64,000 nucleotides of DNA, taken from contig NZ_BCUT01000007.1 in the NCBI RefSeq assembly GCF_001591365.1, positions 62,001 through 126,000 on the forward strand. The letters run 5' to 3'. Made by a program: the position numbers and the translations under genes. The notes beneath the pieces were generated by a model. That model saw only the letters and a list, made by a program, of their open reading frames with translations. It was not told the origin of the DNA and did no database searches. The DNA is from Variovorax paradoxus NBRC 15149 (GTDB lineage Bacteria; Pseudomonadota; Gammaproteobacteria; Burkholderiales; Burkholderiaceae_C). Within the stretch, counting starts at the first letter, position 1, and the number at the start of each line of letters is the position of its first letter. Below are positions 24,497 through 34,335 of this stretch, one piece after another.

Positions 24497-25119
24497 GCGC
24501 GCGCGGCCGCCCCGCCGTGCATGCGCGTGCGCCACGCAAGGAAGCCCGCCACGCTGAGCACCGCGAACACGGCGTAGAGCCCGACCGTGAGCCACAGGCC
24601 CTTGTGGATGAAGAGACCCACGCTCACGACGTTCACCGCCAGCCACACCAGCCAGTTCTCGATGAACTTGCGCCCGAGCAGGAACTGGCCGACGAGGCTG
24701 AGCCCGGTCGAGAACCCGTCCCACCAGGGCACGTCGGTGTCGGTGAAGCGGCGCAGGAAGAGCGCGACCGCGGGCCATGCCAGTGCGCAGGCCGCGAGTG
24801 CCAGCGCCACGCCGCGCGGCGAAAGCCGGCTCACGCGCAATGCGCTGCCATCGGCGCGGTGGCCGCGCAGCCATTGCGACCAGCCCCAGAGCGCGACCAC
24901 GGCGAAGAACACCTGCAGCGAGGCGTCGCCGTAGATGCGTGCCTGCGCGAACACGGCCACGTAAAGCAGCGAACTGAGGATCGCCAGCGGCCAGCCCCAG
25001 TGGATCTCGCGCATGTTGCAGCCGACCATCGCAACCGCCAGCACCGCCGCCACGAGTTCGAGCCAGCTGACCGGTGAGCCCCAGAGCGCGAATGCGGGGG
25101 CCGAGAAGAACTCGGGCAT
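24493..25119 (-). CDS. pnuC: Nicotinamide riboside transporter PnuC
   Basis: A 208-residue, about seven-helix membrane protein. Family features are the N-terminal WLELVAAVLAVAMVGCNMREIHWGWPLAI, FFAVVALWGWSQW, and the late GRKFIENWLVWLAVNVVSVGLFIHKGL. PnuC channels bring in nicotinamide riboside by facilitated diffusion, trapped by phosphorylation, fitting the NadR-like kinase gene that overlaps it. No ribosome-binding or riboswitch element is recognised. A GC-rich repeat separates it from ftsB. Confidence 0.92.
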   Translation of the reverse strand: MPEFFSAPAFALWGSPVSWLELVAAVLAVAMVGCNMREIHWGWPLAILSSLLYVAVFAQARIYGDASLQVFFAVVALWGWSQWLRGHRADGSALRVSRLSPRGVALALAACALAWPAVALFLRRFTDTDVPWWDGFSTGLSLVGQFLLGRKFIENWLVWLAVNVVSVGLFIHKGLWLTVGLYAVFAVLSVAGFLAWRTRMHGGAAARA

Positions 25120-25141
25120 CAGCGCGTCAGGCGTCGAGCGC

Positions 25142-25216
25142 CGCCGGGCCGCCCCAAGGCGCGAGCGGCCCCCTCGGGGGGCAGCGAGGACACGCAGTGC
25201 CGAGCGTGGGGGCCAT
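25142..25216. repeat. GC-rich Comamonadaceae-type intergenic repeat
   Basis: The segment holds GGGCCGCCCCAAGG, a GCCCCC-TCG-GGGGGC hairpin (25168-25182), and GAGCGTGGGGGCC near its end. I recognise this pattern as a repeat scattered between genes in Variovorax and Acidovorax-type genomes. It lies between ftsB and pnuC and could reduce read-through or stabilise the mRNA end. Confidence 0.55.
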
Positions 25217-25219
25217 ATT

Positions 25220-25498
25220 TCAGTGCGTGACCTGAACGAACACTTCGTTGGGCTTGACCATGCCCAGCTCCTGCCGCGCACGCTCTTCGACCATCTCGAG
25301 GCCGATCTTGAGGTCGTTGACTTCGGAGGCCAGCCGTTCGTTGTTGACCACGGCCTTGGCATTGGCCGCCTTCTGGTCGGCCAGCTTGGACTGCAGCTGC
25401 GCCACGTCGCGCACGCTGCCGCGCCCGTTCCACAGCTGCCACTGCAGGATGACCAGCAGCAGCAACAGCACGATAGGTGGAACGAGGCGCGAGCGCAT
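25220..25498 (-). CDS. ftsB: Cell division protein FtsB
   Basis: A 92-residue bitopic divisome protein: an N-terminal membrane helix (PPIVLLLLLVILQWQLW, about 7-23) followed by a leucine-heptad coiled coil (VAQLQSKLADQKAANAKAVVNNERLASEV in pieces) and the tail EERARQELGMVKPNEVFVQV characteristic of FtsB. It forms a complex with FtsL and FtsQ. Location 17 nt downstream of eno is the standard arrangement. Confidence 0.95.
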   Translation of the reverse strand: MRSRLVPPIVLLLLLVILQWQLWNGRGSVRDVAQLQSKLADQKAANAKAVVNNERLASEVNDLKIGLEMVEERARQELGMVKPNEVFVQVTH

Positions 25499-25515
25499 GC
25501 CGCCGGCTTCGCGTG

Positions 25516-26799
<1,284 letters not shown>

Positions 26800-26833
26800 G
26801 CGTTTCTCTTTCTTTCAGTCTCGATTCGATTGA

Positions 26834-27124
26834 TCAAAGGCCTTCGACAGCGACCATGCGCATCACCGCGGCGCCGGCACGGGCTTCGCGTGCCTTCAGG
26901 TATTCGGGCGTTTCGTAGAAGGCCTTGGCCTTCTCGAAGCTGGGGAACTTCAGGATGACGAGGCGCGAAGGCGTCCAGTCGCCCTCGAGCACTTCGACCT
27001 GGCCGCCGCGCACGCACACCTCGGCGCCGTGCGCCTGCATCGCGGCGCTCGACCACTTCTTGTATTCCTCGTACTGCGCCGGATTGGTGACCTCGACGTG
27101 GGCGATGACATAACCACTGCTCAT
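26834..27124 (-). CDS. DUF1330 family protein
   Basis: A 96-residue dimeric alpha/beta-barrel (ferredoxin-like) protein: YVIAHVEVTNPAQYEEY at the start, RLVILKFPSFEKAKAFYETPEYLKAREAR later. Function unknown. It overlaps kdsA by ATGA and precedes eno by 34 nt; this insertion between kdsA and eno is common in Comamonadaceae, so it is probably a fixed member of the operon. Confidence 0.9.
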   Translation of the reverse strand: MSSGYVIAHVEVTNPAQYEEYKKWSSAAMQAHGAEVCVRGGQVEVLEGDWTPSRLVILKFPSFEKAKAFYETPEYLKAREARAGAAVMRMVAVEGL

Positions 27125-27978
27125 GATTGAAAGACGTCCTCTAGAAATGCGTTCTTCTTGGTGACCTGGTCGAGCGCCAGCAGCGTCTCGAGCAGGGCCT
27201 TCATGTGCTTGAGCGGCACGGCGTTGGGGCCGTCGCTCAGCGCCTTGGCGGGATCGGGGTGCGTTTCCATGAAAAGGCCGGCCACGCCCACGGCCACGGC
27301 CGCGCGCGAGAGCACCGGCACCATTTCGCGCTGGCCGCCCGAGGTCGTGCCCTGGCCGCCCGGCAGCTGCACCGAGTGGGTGGCGTCGAACACCACGGGC
27401 GCGCCGGTCTCGCGCATGATCGCGAGCGAGCGCATGTCCGACACCAGGTTGTTGTAGCCGAAGCTCGCGCCGCGCTCACAGGCCATGAAGCTGTCTTCGG
27501 GCAGGCCGGCTTCCTTGGCGGCAGCGCGCGCCTTGTCGATCACGTTCTTCATGTCGTGCGGCGCAAGGAACTGGCCCTTCTTGATGTTGACCGGCTTGCC
27601 CGACTGCGCCACCGCGCGGATGAAGTCGGTCTGGCGGCACAGGAAGGCGGGCGTCTGCAGCACGTCGACCACCTTGGCGGCCTCGGTGATGTCGTCCTCG
27701 GTATGGACGTCGGTCAGCACGGGCAGGCCGAGTTCGCGCTTCACCTTGGCCAGGATCTCCAGGCCCTTCTCGCGGCCCGGGCCGCGAAAGCTGGTGCCCG
27801 AGGAGCGGTTGGCCTTGTCGAAGCTGCTCTTGAAAATGAACGGAATGCCGAGCGAGGAAGTGATTTCCTTCAGCGTGCCGGCCGTGTCCATCTGCAATTG
27901 CTCGGATTCGACCACGCAGGGGCCGGCAATCAAAAAGAAAGGCTGGTCGAGCCCGATGTCGAATCCGCAGAGTTTCAT
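27121..27978 (-). CDS. kdsA: 3-deoxy-D-manno-octulosonate 8-phosphate synthase
   Basis: A 285-residue KDO-8-P synthase joining phosphoenolpyruvate and arabinose-5-phosphate for lipopolysaccharide. Motifs: LIAGPCVVES, FKSSFDKANRSS, RGPG, TDVHTEDD, LCRQTDFI, GQFLAPHDMKNV, FDATHSVQLPGG and METHPDP. Start ATG 27978 (MKLCGFDIGL) overlaps the pyrG stop. Non-metal or metal class cannot be set with certainty from this reading. Confidence 0.98.
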   Translation of the reverse strand: MKLCGFDIGLDQPFFLIAGPCVVESEQLQMDTAGTLKEITSSLGIPFIFKSSFDKANRSSGTSFRGPGREKGLEILAKVKRELGLPVLTDVHTEDDITEAAKVVDVLQTPAFLCRQTDFIRAVAQSGKPVNIKKGQFLAPHDMKNVIDKARAAAKEAGLPEDSFMACERGASFGYNNLVSDMRSLAIMRETGAPVVFDATHSVQLPGGQGTTSGGQREMVPVLSRAAVAVGVAGLFMETHPDPAKALSDGPNAVPLKHMKALLETLLALDQVTKKNAFLEDVFQS

Positions 27979-29654
27979 GCAACCGCCTTCAGGTTCTTTG
28001 CGCCGCCCGCGCTCCGGGCCTTGTGGTCGAGCGCCGCCTTGATGAAGGCATTGAAGAGCGGATGGCCGCTCCACGGCGTCGACTTGAATTCAGGGTGGAA
28101 CTGCACACCCATGAACCACGGGTGCACGTCCTGCGGCAGTTCGACGATCTCGGTCAGGTGCTCGCGCTGCGTCAGCGCGGAAATGACCAGGCCGGCGGCG
28201 CGCAGTTCGTCGAGGTAGTTGACGTTGGCTTCGTAGCGGTGGCGGTGGCGTTCGGTCACCACGTCGCCGTAGATGCTGTGGGCCAGCGTGCCGGCCGAGA
28301 CGTCGGAGCTTTGCGCGCCCAGGCGCATGGTGCCGCCGAGGTCGGACTTCTCGTTGCGCGTCTTCACGGTGCCGTCGGCGTCCTTCCATTCGGTGATCAG
28401 CGCGATCACGGGGCAGGGCGTCTCGGGGTCGAACTCGGTGCTGTTGGCGTTCTTCAGGCCCGCCACATGGCGCGCGTATTCGATGGTGGCCACCTGCATG
28501 CCCAGGCAGATGCCGAGGTAGGGCACCTTGCCTTCGCGCGCGAAGCGGGCGGCCGAGATCTTGCCCTCGACGCCGCGCTGGCCGAAGCCGCCGGGCACCA
28601 GGATCGCGTCGTACTTGGCGAGCCGCGAGACATCTTGCGGGGAAATGGTTTCGGAGTCGATGTAGTCGATCTTCACGCGCGCATGGTTCTTCATGCCGGC
28701 GTGGCGCAGCGCCTCGTTCAGCGACTTGTAGCTGTCGGACAGGTCGACGTACTTGCCGACCATCGCGATGCTGACTTCCTGCTGCGGATGCTCGACCTCG
28801 TACACCAGCTCGTCCCAGCGCTGCAGCTTGGCGGGCGGCGTGTTGATGCGCAGCTTGTCGCAGATCAGGCCGTCCAGGCCCTGCTCGTGCAGCATGCGCG
28901 GCACCTTGTAGATGGTGTCGACGTCCCACATGGAGATCACGCCCCATTCGGGGACGTTCGAGAACAGCGAGATCTTGGCGCGCTCGTCGTCGGGAATCGG
29001 GCGGTCGGCGCGGCACAGCAGCGCGTCGGCCTGGATGCCGATGGCGCGCAGCTCCTTGGCGGTGTGCTGCGTGGGCTTGGTCTTGAGCTCGCCGGCGGCG
29101 GCGATCCAGGGCACGTAGCTCAGGTGCACGAAGGCCGAGTTGTTCGGGCCCATGCGCAGGCTCATCTGGCGCACGGCTTCGAGGAAGGGCAGCGATTCGA
29201 TGTCGCCCACCGTGCCGCCGATCTCGACGATGGCCACGTCCACCTCATGCGCGGTGCCCAGGCCGGCGCCGCGCTTGATGTATTCCTGGATCTCGTTGGT
29301 GATGTGCGGAATCACCTGCACCGTCTTGCCCAGGTAGTCGCCGCGGCGCTCCTTCTCGAGCACGGTCTTGTAGATCTGGCCAGTGGTGAAGTTGTTGGCC
29401 TTGCGCATCCGCGTGGTGATGAAGCGCTCGTAGTGGCCGAGGTCGAGGTCGGTCTCGGCACCGTCGTCGGTGACGAACACCTCGCCATGCTGGAACGGTG
29501 ACATCGTGCCGGGGTCGACATTGATGTACGGATCGAGCTTGATGAGGGTGACCTTGAGGCCGCGCGATTCGAGGATCGCGGCGAGGGAGGCGGAGGCGAT
29601 TCCCTTGCCAAGGGAAGATACGACACCACCGGTGACGAAGACAAATTTGGTCAT
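27975..29654 (-). CDS. pyrG: CTP synthase
   Basis: A 559-residue enzyme making CTP from UTP, ATP and glutamine. The N-terminal synthetase has FVTGGVVSSLGKGI, KLDPYINVDPGTMSPFQHGEVF (in pieces) and VEIGGTVGDIES. The C-terminal glutaminase has the Cys nucleophile in YLGICLGMQ and the His/Glu in VQFHPEFKS. The frame stays open far upstream, antisense to coaBC, but the conserved protein starts at ATG 29654. First gene of the long minus-strand operon; a TATAAT lies 40 nt upstream. Confidence 0.99.
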   Translation of the reverse strand: MTKFVFVTGGVVSSLGKGIASASLAAILESRGLKVTLIKLDPYINVDPGTMSPFQHGEVFVTDDGAETDLDLGHYERFITTRMRKANNFTTGQIYKTVLEKERRGDYLGKTVQVIPHITNEIQEYIKRGAGLGTAHEVDVAIVEIGGTVGDIESLPFLEAVRQMSLRMGPNNSAFVHLSYVPWIAAAGELKTKPTQHTAKELRAIGIQADALLCRADRPIPDDERAKISLFSNVPEWGVISMWDVDTIYKVPRMLHEQGLDGLICDKLRINTPPAKLQRWDELVYEVEHPQQEVSIAMVGKYVDLSDSYKSLNEALRHAGMKNHARVKIDYIDSETISPQDVSRLAKYDAILVPGGFGQRGVEGKISAARFAREGKVPYLGICLGMQVATIEYARHVAGLKNANSTEFDPETPCPVIALITEWKDADGTVKTRNEKSDLGGTMRLGAQSSDVSAGTLAHSIYGDVVTERHRHRYEANVNYLDELRAAGLVISALTQREHLTEIVELPQDVHPWFMGVQFHPEFKSTPWSGHPLFNAFIKAALDHKARSAGGAKNLKAVA

Positions 29655-29694
29655 GCCAGTTCCGGACCAGAGATCCGGGCAGTGGGAAATTGCG

Positions 29695-29700
29695 ATTATA
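29695..29700 (-). promoter_or_regulatory. Candidate -10 of the pyrG operon
   Basis: A perfect TATAAT on the minus strand, 40 nt upstream of the pyrG ATG, in the divergent gap to coaBC. No good TTGACA-like element lies 16-18 nt upstream, so the -35 is weak or replaced by an activator. Confidence 0.55.
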
Positions 29701-29777
29701 GGTGTCCCCTTTGTGCCCCTTCGGCCCAAGGCCATCCCGTTCCTGATCTTGTCGGTATGTGAGCAACAATATGACTC

Positions 29778-31001
29778 ATGCAAGATCTCGCCGGCAAACA
29801 CATCGTCCTGGGCCTTACCGGTGGTATCGCCTGCTACAAGTCGGCCGAGCTGTGCCGCCTGTTCGTGAAGGCGGGCGCCACCGTCCAGGTCGTGATGACC
29901 GAGGCGGCCGAGCAGTTCATCACGCCGGTCACGATGCAGGCGCTCTCGGGGCGCACGGTCTACATCTCGCAGTGGGACGCGCGCGAGCCCAACAACATGC
30001 CGCACATCAACCTGAGCCGCGAGGCCGACGCCATCGTGCTGGCGCCCTGCAGCGCCGACTTCATCGCGCGGCTGGTGCAGGGCCGGGCCGACGACCTGCT
30101 GAGCCTGATGTGCCTCGCCCGACCCATGGACCGCGTGCCGCTCCTGATCGCGCCGGCCATGAACCGCGAGATGTGGGCGCATCCCGCCACCCAGCGCAAC
30201 CTGGTGCAGGTGGCGGCCGACGGCGCCACAGTGCTGGGCGTGGGCAGCGGCTGGCAGGCCTGCGGGGAGACCGGCGACGGGCGCATGCTCGAGCCGGCGC
30301 AGCTGCTCGAGGACATCACGGCCTTCTTCGTGCCCAAGCTGCTGGCGGGCCAGAAGGTGCTGGTGACCGCGGGCCCCACCTTCGAGCCGCTCGATCCGAT
30401 CCGCGGCATCACCAACCATTCGTCCGGCAAGATGGGCTTTGCCATTGCGCGCGCTGCGCGCGAGGCCGGTGCCGAAGTCACGCTGGTGGCCGGCCCGGTG
30501 CACCTGCCGACGCCGCGCGGGGTGAGCCGCATCGACGTGCTCAGCGCGCAGGACATGCTCGAAGCCACCCTCCATGCCGCGCAGACCGCTAGCATTTTTG
30601 TAGCGACGGCCGCCGTCGCCGACTGGCGGCCCGCCACCCATAGCGAGCAGAAGATCAAGAAGGACGGCAGCGGCAAGACGCCGGTGCTCAATTTCGTCGA
30701 GAACGCCGACATCCTGCTGGCGGTGGCCAAGAGCGAACGCGCGCAGGCCCGCAAGCTGTTCTGCGTGGGCTTCGCGGCCGAGAGCGAGAACCTGGCCGAG
30801 CACGCCAAGGCCAAGCGCGAGCGCAAGGGAATTCCGCTCCTGGTCGGCAACATAGGGCCGCTGACCTTCGGGCAGGACGACAATGCGCTGCTGCTGGTGG
30901 ACGCAACGAGCACGCGCGAACTGCCGCGTGCGCCCAAGCTCACCCTGGCACGCGAACTCATGACCGAGATCGCCGCCCGGCTGCCCGACTGGAGAGTCTG
31001 A
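29778..31001 (+). CDS. coaBC: Bifunctional phosphopantothenoylcysteine decarboxylase/synthetase
   Basis: A 407-residue CoA biosynthesis enzyme. The N-terminal flavoprotein decarboxylase (CoaC) shows LGLTGGIACYKS, the active histidine in NMPHINLSR, LAPCSADFIARL and APAMNREMW. The C-terminal synthetase (CoaB) shows VTAGPTFEPLDPIRGITNHSSGKMG and ATAAVADWRP with KIKK. A phased 17-bp AT-rich repeat is embedded at A-S-I-F-V-A, just before AVADW. A TGATG overlap couples it to the next gene. Confidence 0.97.
   Translation: MQDLAGKHIVLGLTGGIACYKSAELCRLFVKAGATVQVVMTEAAEQFITPVTMQALSGRTVYISQWDAREPNNMPHINLSREADAIVLAPCSADFIARLVQGRADDLLSLMCLARPMDRVPLLIAPAMNREMWAHPATQRNLVQVAADGATVLGVGSGWQACGETGDGRMLEPAQLLEDITAFFVPKLLAGQKVLVTAGPTFEPLDPIRGITNHSSGKMGFAIARAAREAGAEVTLVAGPVHLPTPRGVSRIDVLSAQDMLEATLHAAQTASIFVATAAVADWRPATHSEQKIKKDGSGKTPVLNFVENADILLAVAKSERAQARKLFCVGFAAESENLAEHAKAKRERKGIPLLVGNIGPLTFGQDDNALLLVDATSTRELPRAPKLTLARELMTEIAARLPDWRV
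30588..30604. repeat. 17-bp AT-rich interrupted palindrome, copy 3 (in coaBC)
   Basis: GCTAGCATTTTTGTAGC, coding A-S-I-F-V-A. Arms GCTA/TAGC are perfect. It has the same length and codon phase as copies 1, 2 and 4. Confidence 0.6.
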
Positions 31002-31450
31002 TGAACCCCCAATGGAACACGCCGCCCAATGGCGACTTCGCCAGCTACGTCGAGCGGCTGTCGGCCCAGGCCGCGCTGCCGAAGCGGGCGGCGCACGAGG
31101 GCGACCACGGCCTGGACGTGGGCATCACGCCCGCACCGGGCGCGCAGGGTGCGGCAGCGGCCGCCGCCCAGCGGCGCGAATCGTCGAACGGAGATGCCTC
31201 CGCGCCAGGCGCCGGGGCGCTGGCGCCCATGGCGCTCAAGCTCATGGCCGCCGTGGGGGCCGTGGTGCTGCTGGCGCTGTGGTCGGCCGGCGTTTCCCTC
31301 GTTGTGCTGGTGTTCCTGGCGGGCGCGGCTTTCTGGCTCGCCAGCAAGCTCAAGGGACTGAAGCTCACACCCGGTGTCGCCAAGTGGCAGCAGCTGCTCG
31401 AGGAAGCCGCCCGCAAGCAAAGAGAACAGCAACACAAGCAAGGCAAGTAG
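31001..31450 (+). CDS. Small membrane protein between coaBC and dut, unknown
   Basis: A 149-residue protein overlapping coaBC by TGATG. It has an Ala/Gly-rich soluble N-terminus (about 1-75), two adjacent hydrophobic helices (MALKLMAAVGAVVLLALWSAG and VSLVVLVFLAGAAFWLASKL, about 77-116) and a basic, Gln/Lys-rich C-terminal tail (EEAARKQREQQHKQGK). No known domain. Placed between two nucleotide/CoA housekeeping genes and probably co-transcribed with both. Confidence 0.75.
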   Translation: MNPQWNTPPNGDFASYVERLSAQAALPKRAAHEGDHGLDVGITPAPGAQGAAAAAAQRRESSNGDASAPGAGALAPMALKLMAAVGAVVLLALWSAGVSLVVLVFLAGAAFWLASKLKGLKLTPGVAKWQQLLEEAARKQREQQHKQGK

Positions 31451-31452
31451 AA

Positions 31453-31899
31453 GTGAAAGTAGACGTTCGTATCCTCGATCCACGCATGGTGGACCAATTG
31501 CCCGCCTATGCCACGCCCGGCAGCGCAGGGCTCGATCTCCGGGCCTGCCTCGATGCGCCGATCACGCTGGAGCCCAACGGCTGGCAGCTCGTGGGCACCG
31601 GCATCGCGATCCACCTGGCCGACCCGGCCTATGCGGCGCTGATCCTCCCGCGCTCGGGCCTCGGCCACAAGCACGGCATCGTGCTCGGCAATCTGGTGGG
31701 CCTGATCGACAGCGACTACCAGGGCGAACTCAAGATCAGCGCCTGGAACCGCAGCGACACACCTTTCGTGCTCCAGCCGATGGAGCGGCTCGCGCAACTG
31801 GTGATCGTGCCCGTGGTGCAGGCGCAGTTTCGCGTGGTCACAGAATTTGCAGCTTCGCAACGCGGCGAAGGCGGCTACGGCTCCACCGGCAAGCACTGA
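31453..31899 (+). CDS. dut: Deoxyuridine 5'-triphosphate nucleotidohydrolase
   Basis: A 148-residue trimeric dUTPase, hydrolysing dUTP to dUMP and pyrophosphate. The five family motifs are present: AGLDLRA, LPRSGLGHKHGI, GLIDSDYQGEL, RLAQLVIVPV and the C-terminal arm RGEGGYGSTG. The start is GTG at 31453, two nt after the preceding stop. The coaBC-x-dut linkage is conserved across many proteobacteria. Confidence 0.97.
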   Translation: MKVDVRILDPRMVDQLPAYATPGSAGLDLRACLDAPITLEPNGWQLVGTGIAIHLADPAYAALILPRSGLGHKHGIVLGNLVGLIDSDYQGELKISAWNRSDTPFVLQPMERLAQLVIVPVVQAQFRVVTEFAASQRGEGGYGSTGKH

Positions 31900-32073
31900 C
31901 CGCTCCCCGTCTTTGCGCGGCTTCGTGTCGGGCCCGTAAAGACCGGAACTGACGGTTCGCGGCGCGCTCCTACGTTTCGGTGTGTGTCCTGCGTCATCCC
32001 CACAGCGGGCAAGACGTTGGATACAGGCTTTGGCGCATCGGGATGCGCCGATTTATCCGAGGAGCCTCTCAAC

Positions 32074-32574
32074 ATGAAAATTTCAACGCGCTTCATTTCC
32101 ATTGCCGCTTCCGTGGTGGCGCTTGCCACGCTCACGGCCTGCGTTGCTCCCGCGCCGGTCTATCACACGACGCGCTATCCCTACCAGGCGCCGCCGCAGG
32201 CGGTGCCCTACCAGGAGGCGGCCTATGTCGAATACGGCCACGTCGCCAACATCGAGGTGCTGCGCAGCGAAACCGGGGGCACCGGCACCACCGGCGGCGG
32301 CGCGGTGGCGGGCGGTGTGCTCGGCGGCGTGGTGGGCAACCAGTTCGGGCACGGCAGCGGCCGCGCCGCGGCCACCGCGCTGGGCATCGTGGGCGGTGCG
32401 CTGCTGGGCAACACCATCGAGGGACAGGCCAACGGGCCGCGCGCCTACGAGAGCTACCGCATCTCGGTGCAGACCGACCGCGGCGGCTACCGTGCCTTCG
32501 ACGTGCAGCATCCGGGCGACCTGCGCATCGGCGACCGCGTGCGCATCGACAACGGCCAGATCTCGCGCATGTAG
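32074..32574 (+). CDS. Glycine-zipper outer-membrane lipoprotein (SlyB-like)
   Basis: A 166-residue lipoprotein with lipobox LTAC (C about 23), a Tyr/Pro-rich spacer (TTRYPYQAPPQAVPYQ), a glycine zipper (GGGAVAGGVLGGVVGNQFG ... ALGIVGGALLGNTIEG, about 73-110) and a C-terminal beta-rich SlyB-type domain (ISVQTDRGGYRAFDVQHPGDLRIGDRVRID in pieces). The ATG has a GAGGAG Shine-Dalgarno; a 7-bp GGCGCAT/ATGCGCC hairpin (32032-32049) lies in the leader. Ends at a strong bidirectional terminator. Confidence 0.88.
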   Translation: MKISTRFISIAASVVALATLTACVAPAPVYHTTRYPYQAPPQAVPYQEAAYVEYGHVANIEVLRSETGGTGTTGGGAVAGGVLGGVVGNQFGHGSGRAAATALGIVGGALLGNTIEGQANGPRAYESYRISVQTDRGGYRAFDVQHPGDLRIGDRVRIDNGQISRM

Positions 32575-32591
32575 CCCGTGCGCCGCAGCAA

Positions 32592-32622
32592 GCAAAAAGC
32601 CGGGCACTGCCCGGCTTTTTGC
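32592..32622. terminator. Bidirectional rho-independent terminator
   Basis: GCAAAAAGCCGGGC, loop ACT, GCCCGGCTTTTTGC: a 14-bp perfect stem with A5 on one side and T5 on the other. It serves the SlyB-like gene and the convergent slyD gene. Confidence 0.93.
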
Positions 32623-32650
32623 ATGTTGCGGCGGTTTGCTCAGCCGGCAG

Positions 32651-33175
32651 TCAGTGCAGCAGGTCGTTGCCGGGCGCCGTGGGCGGCACCTTGAAGAAGG
32701 CTGTGCCCGCCGTGCCGCGGCCGACTTCTTCTTCGGTGGCCTCGCGCACCGAGCGCACCGTGATGTCGAGCCGGATTGCGATGCCGGCGAGCGGATGATT
32801 GCCGTCGAGCACCAGATGGTCCGGGTAGATCTCGGCCACGGTGTAGATCACGTCCTTGGGCATGGCGTCGCTCACGCCTTCGGGCAGGGCGGCGCCGTCG
32901 AAGGTCATGCCTTCCTCGGTGCCTTCGGGGAACAGCGAACGCGGCTCCAGAAAGAGCAGCTGGTCGTTGAAGTCGCCGAAGCCCTGTTCGGGCTCGAGCT
33001 GCAATTGCACCCGTGCGCCGGGCTCGTGGCCCTGCAGGGCGGCTTCGATCACGTCGAAGAGGTCATCGCCTCCCACCATGAATTCCACCGGTTCGTCGAG
33101 CACGTCCAGAACTTCGCCCAGGGTGTCTTTCATCGTCCAGGTCAGGCCGACCACGCATTGTTCAGAGATTTCCAT
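32651..33175 (-). CDS. slyD: FKBP-type peptidyl-prolyl isomerase, SlyD family
   Basis: A 174-residue prolyl isomerase and chaperone. It has the FKBP half (VGLTWTMKDTLGEVLDV, EFMVGGDDLFDVIEAAL) interrupted by the insert-in-flap domain with the SlyD signature DGNHPLAGIAIRLDITV. No histidine-rich metal-binding tail is present, unlike E. coli SlyD. Its start is only 14 bp from the divergent roxA start, so the promoters must overlap the opposite gene or each other. Confidence 0.9.
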   Translation of the reverse strand: MEISEQCVVGLTWTMKDTLGEVLDVLDEPVEFMVGGDDLFDVIEAALQGHEPGARVQLQLEPEQGFGDFNDQLLFLEPRSLFPEGTEEGMTFDGAALPEGVSDAMPKDVIYTVAEIYPDHLVLDGNHPLAGIAIRLDITVRSVREATEEEVGRGTAGTAFFKVPPTAPGNDLLH

Positions 33176-33189
33176 TGCAGAATTCTCCC

Positions 33190-34335
33190 ATGGAGATTAC
33201 ACAACCGCTGCCGTTGCTCGGCGGCCTGAGCGCCGCGCAGTTCATGCGGCGGCACTGGCAGAAGAAGCCGTTGCTGGTGCGCCAGGCCATACCCGCCATG
33301 GTGCCACCGATCGAGCGCAGCGCGCTCTTTGCCCTGGCCGAGCGCGAGGACGTCGAATCGCGCCTCATCCGCCACGGCAAGGCCGGCTGGACGCTCAGGC
33401 ACGGGCCGCTCGCGCGGCGCGCGCTGCCGCCGCGCAAGCAGCCGGCCTGGACGCTGCTGGTGCAGGGCGTCGACCTGCATCACGACGGCGTGCATGCGCT
33501 GCTGCAGCAGTTCCGCTTCCTGCCCGATGCGCGGCTGGACGACCTGATGATCAGCTATGCGAGCGACCAGGGCGGCGTGGGCGCGCATTTCGACAGCTAC
33601 GACGTGTTCCTGCTGCAGGCGCAGGGCAGGCGGCGCTGGTCGATCGGCCGGCAAAGCGACCTGCGCCTGCAGCAGGGCGTGCCGCTCAAGATCCTCGAGA
33701 ACTTCGAGCCCGAGCAGAGCTTCGTGCTCGAGCCGGGCGACATGCTGTACCTGCCGCCGCGCTATGCGCACGACGGCGTGGCGGTCGGCGACGACTGCAT
33801 GACCTGCTCCATCGGCCTGCGGTCGTCCGCGGTGGGGGAGCTTGGCGCCGACCTGCTGGCCCGCGTGGCGCAGGCCTATGCCGAGGCGCTCGAAGATGCG
33901 GGCCCGGCCGAGCTCGCGCGCTACCGCGATCCGACGCAGCCCGCGGTCGAGGCGCCGGCCGCGATGCCGGCCGCGCTGCAGGCCTTTGCGCGCAAGGCGG
34001 TCGACGCCGCGCTGCGCGATCCGGACGCCATCGACCGCGCGCTGGGCGAATCGCTGACCGAGCCCAAGGCCAACGTCTGGTTCGACTCTGAAGGCGCCGA
34101 GGTGCCGGCCGAACTGCACGCCGTGGCGCTCGACCGCCGCACGCGCATGCTCTACGACGCGCGGCACCTCTACATCAACGGCGAGAGCTTTCGCGCAGGC
34201 GGGGCCGATGCAACGCTGATGCGGCGGCTGGCCGACCGGCGAGCGCTCGGGCCGCGCGAATTGGCGCGCGCGAGCGACGGCGCACTCGCGCTGCTGGCCG
34301 AGTGGTGCGAAGCGGGGTGGGCCCATGCCGAGTGA
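33190..34335 (+). CDS. JmjC-type ribosomal oxygenase (RoxA/YcfD-like)
   Basis: A 381-residue Fe(II)/2-oxoglutarate oxygenase. The cupin domain has H133 and D135 in GAHFDSYDVFLLQ and distal H194 in RYAHDGV, followed by a helical dimerisation domain and a C-terminal winged helix (LAEWCEAGW end). Length and motifs match YcfD/RoxA, which hydroxylates an arginine of ribosomal protein uL16. The ATG at 33190 (MEITQPLPLLGG) is used. The following gene overlaps it by 11 nt. Confidence 0.9.
   Translation: MEITQPLPLLGGLSAAQFMRRHWQKKPLLVRQAIPAMVPPIERSALFALAEREDVESRLIRHGKAGWTLRHGPLARRALPPRKQPAWTLLVQGVDLHHDGVHALLQQFRFLPDARLDDLMISYASDQGGVGAHFDSYDVFLLQAQGRRRWSIGRQSDLRLQQGVPLKILENFEPEQSFVLEPGDMLYLPPRYAHDGVAVGDDCMTCSIGLRSSAVGELGADLLARVAQAYAEALEDAGPAELARYRDPTQPAVEAPAAMPAALQAFARKAVDAALRDPDAIDRALGESLTEPKANVWFDSEGAEVPAELHAVALDRRTRMLYDARHLYINGESFRAGGADATLMRRLADRRALGPRELARASDGALALLAEWCEAGWAHAE

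Noticed and set aside
27975..30803. A 942-codon open frame extending pyrG upstream
   Set aside because: The extra N-terminus runs antisense to coaBC and has no family features; CTP synthase begins cleanly at 29654.
31945..31974. GGAACT-N17-TCCTA upstream of the SlyB-like lipoprotein as an RpoE-type promoter
   Set aside because: The -10 part is a poor match and the distance to the gene is long; one matching box is not enough.
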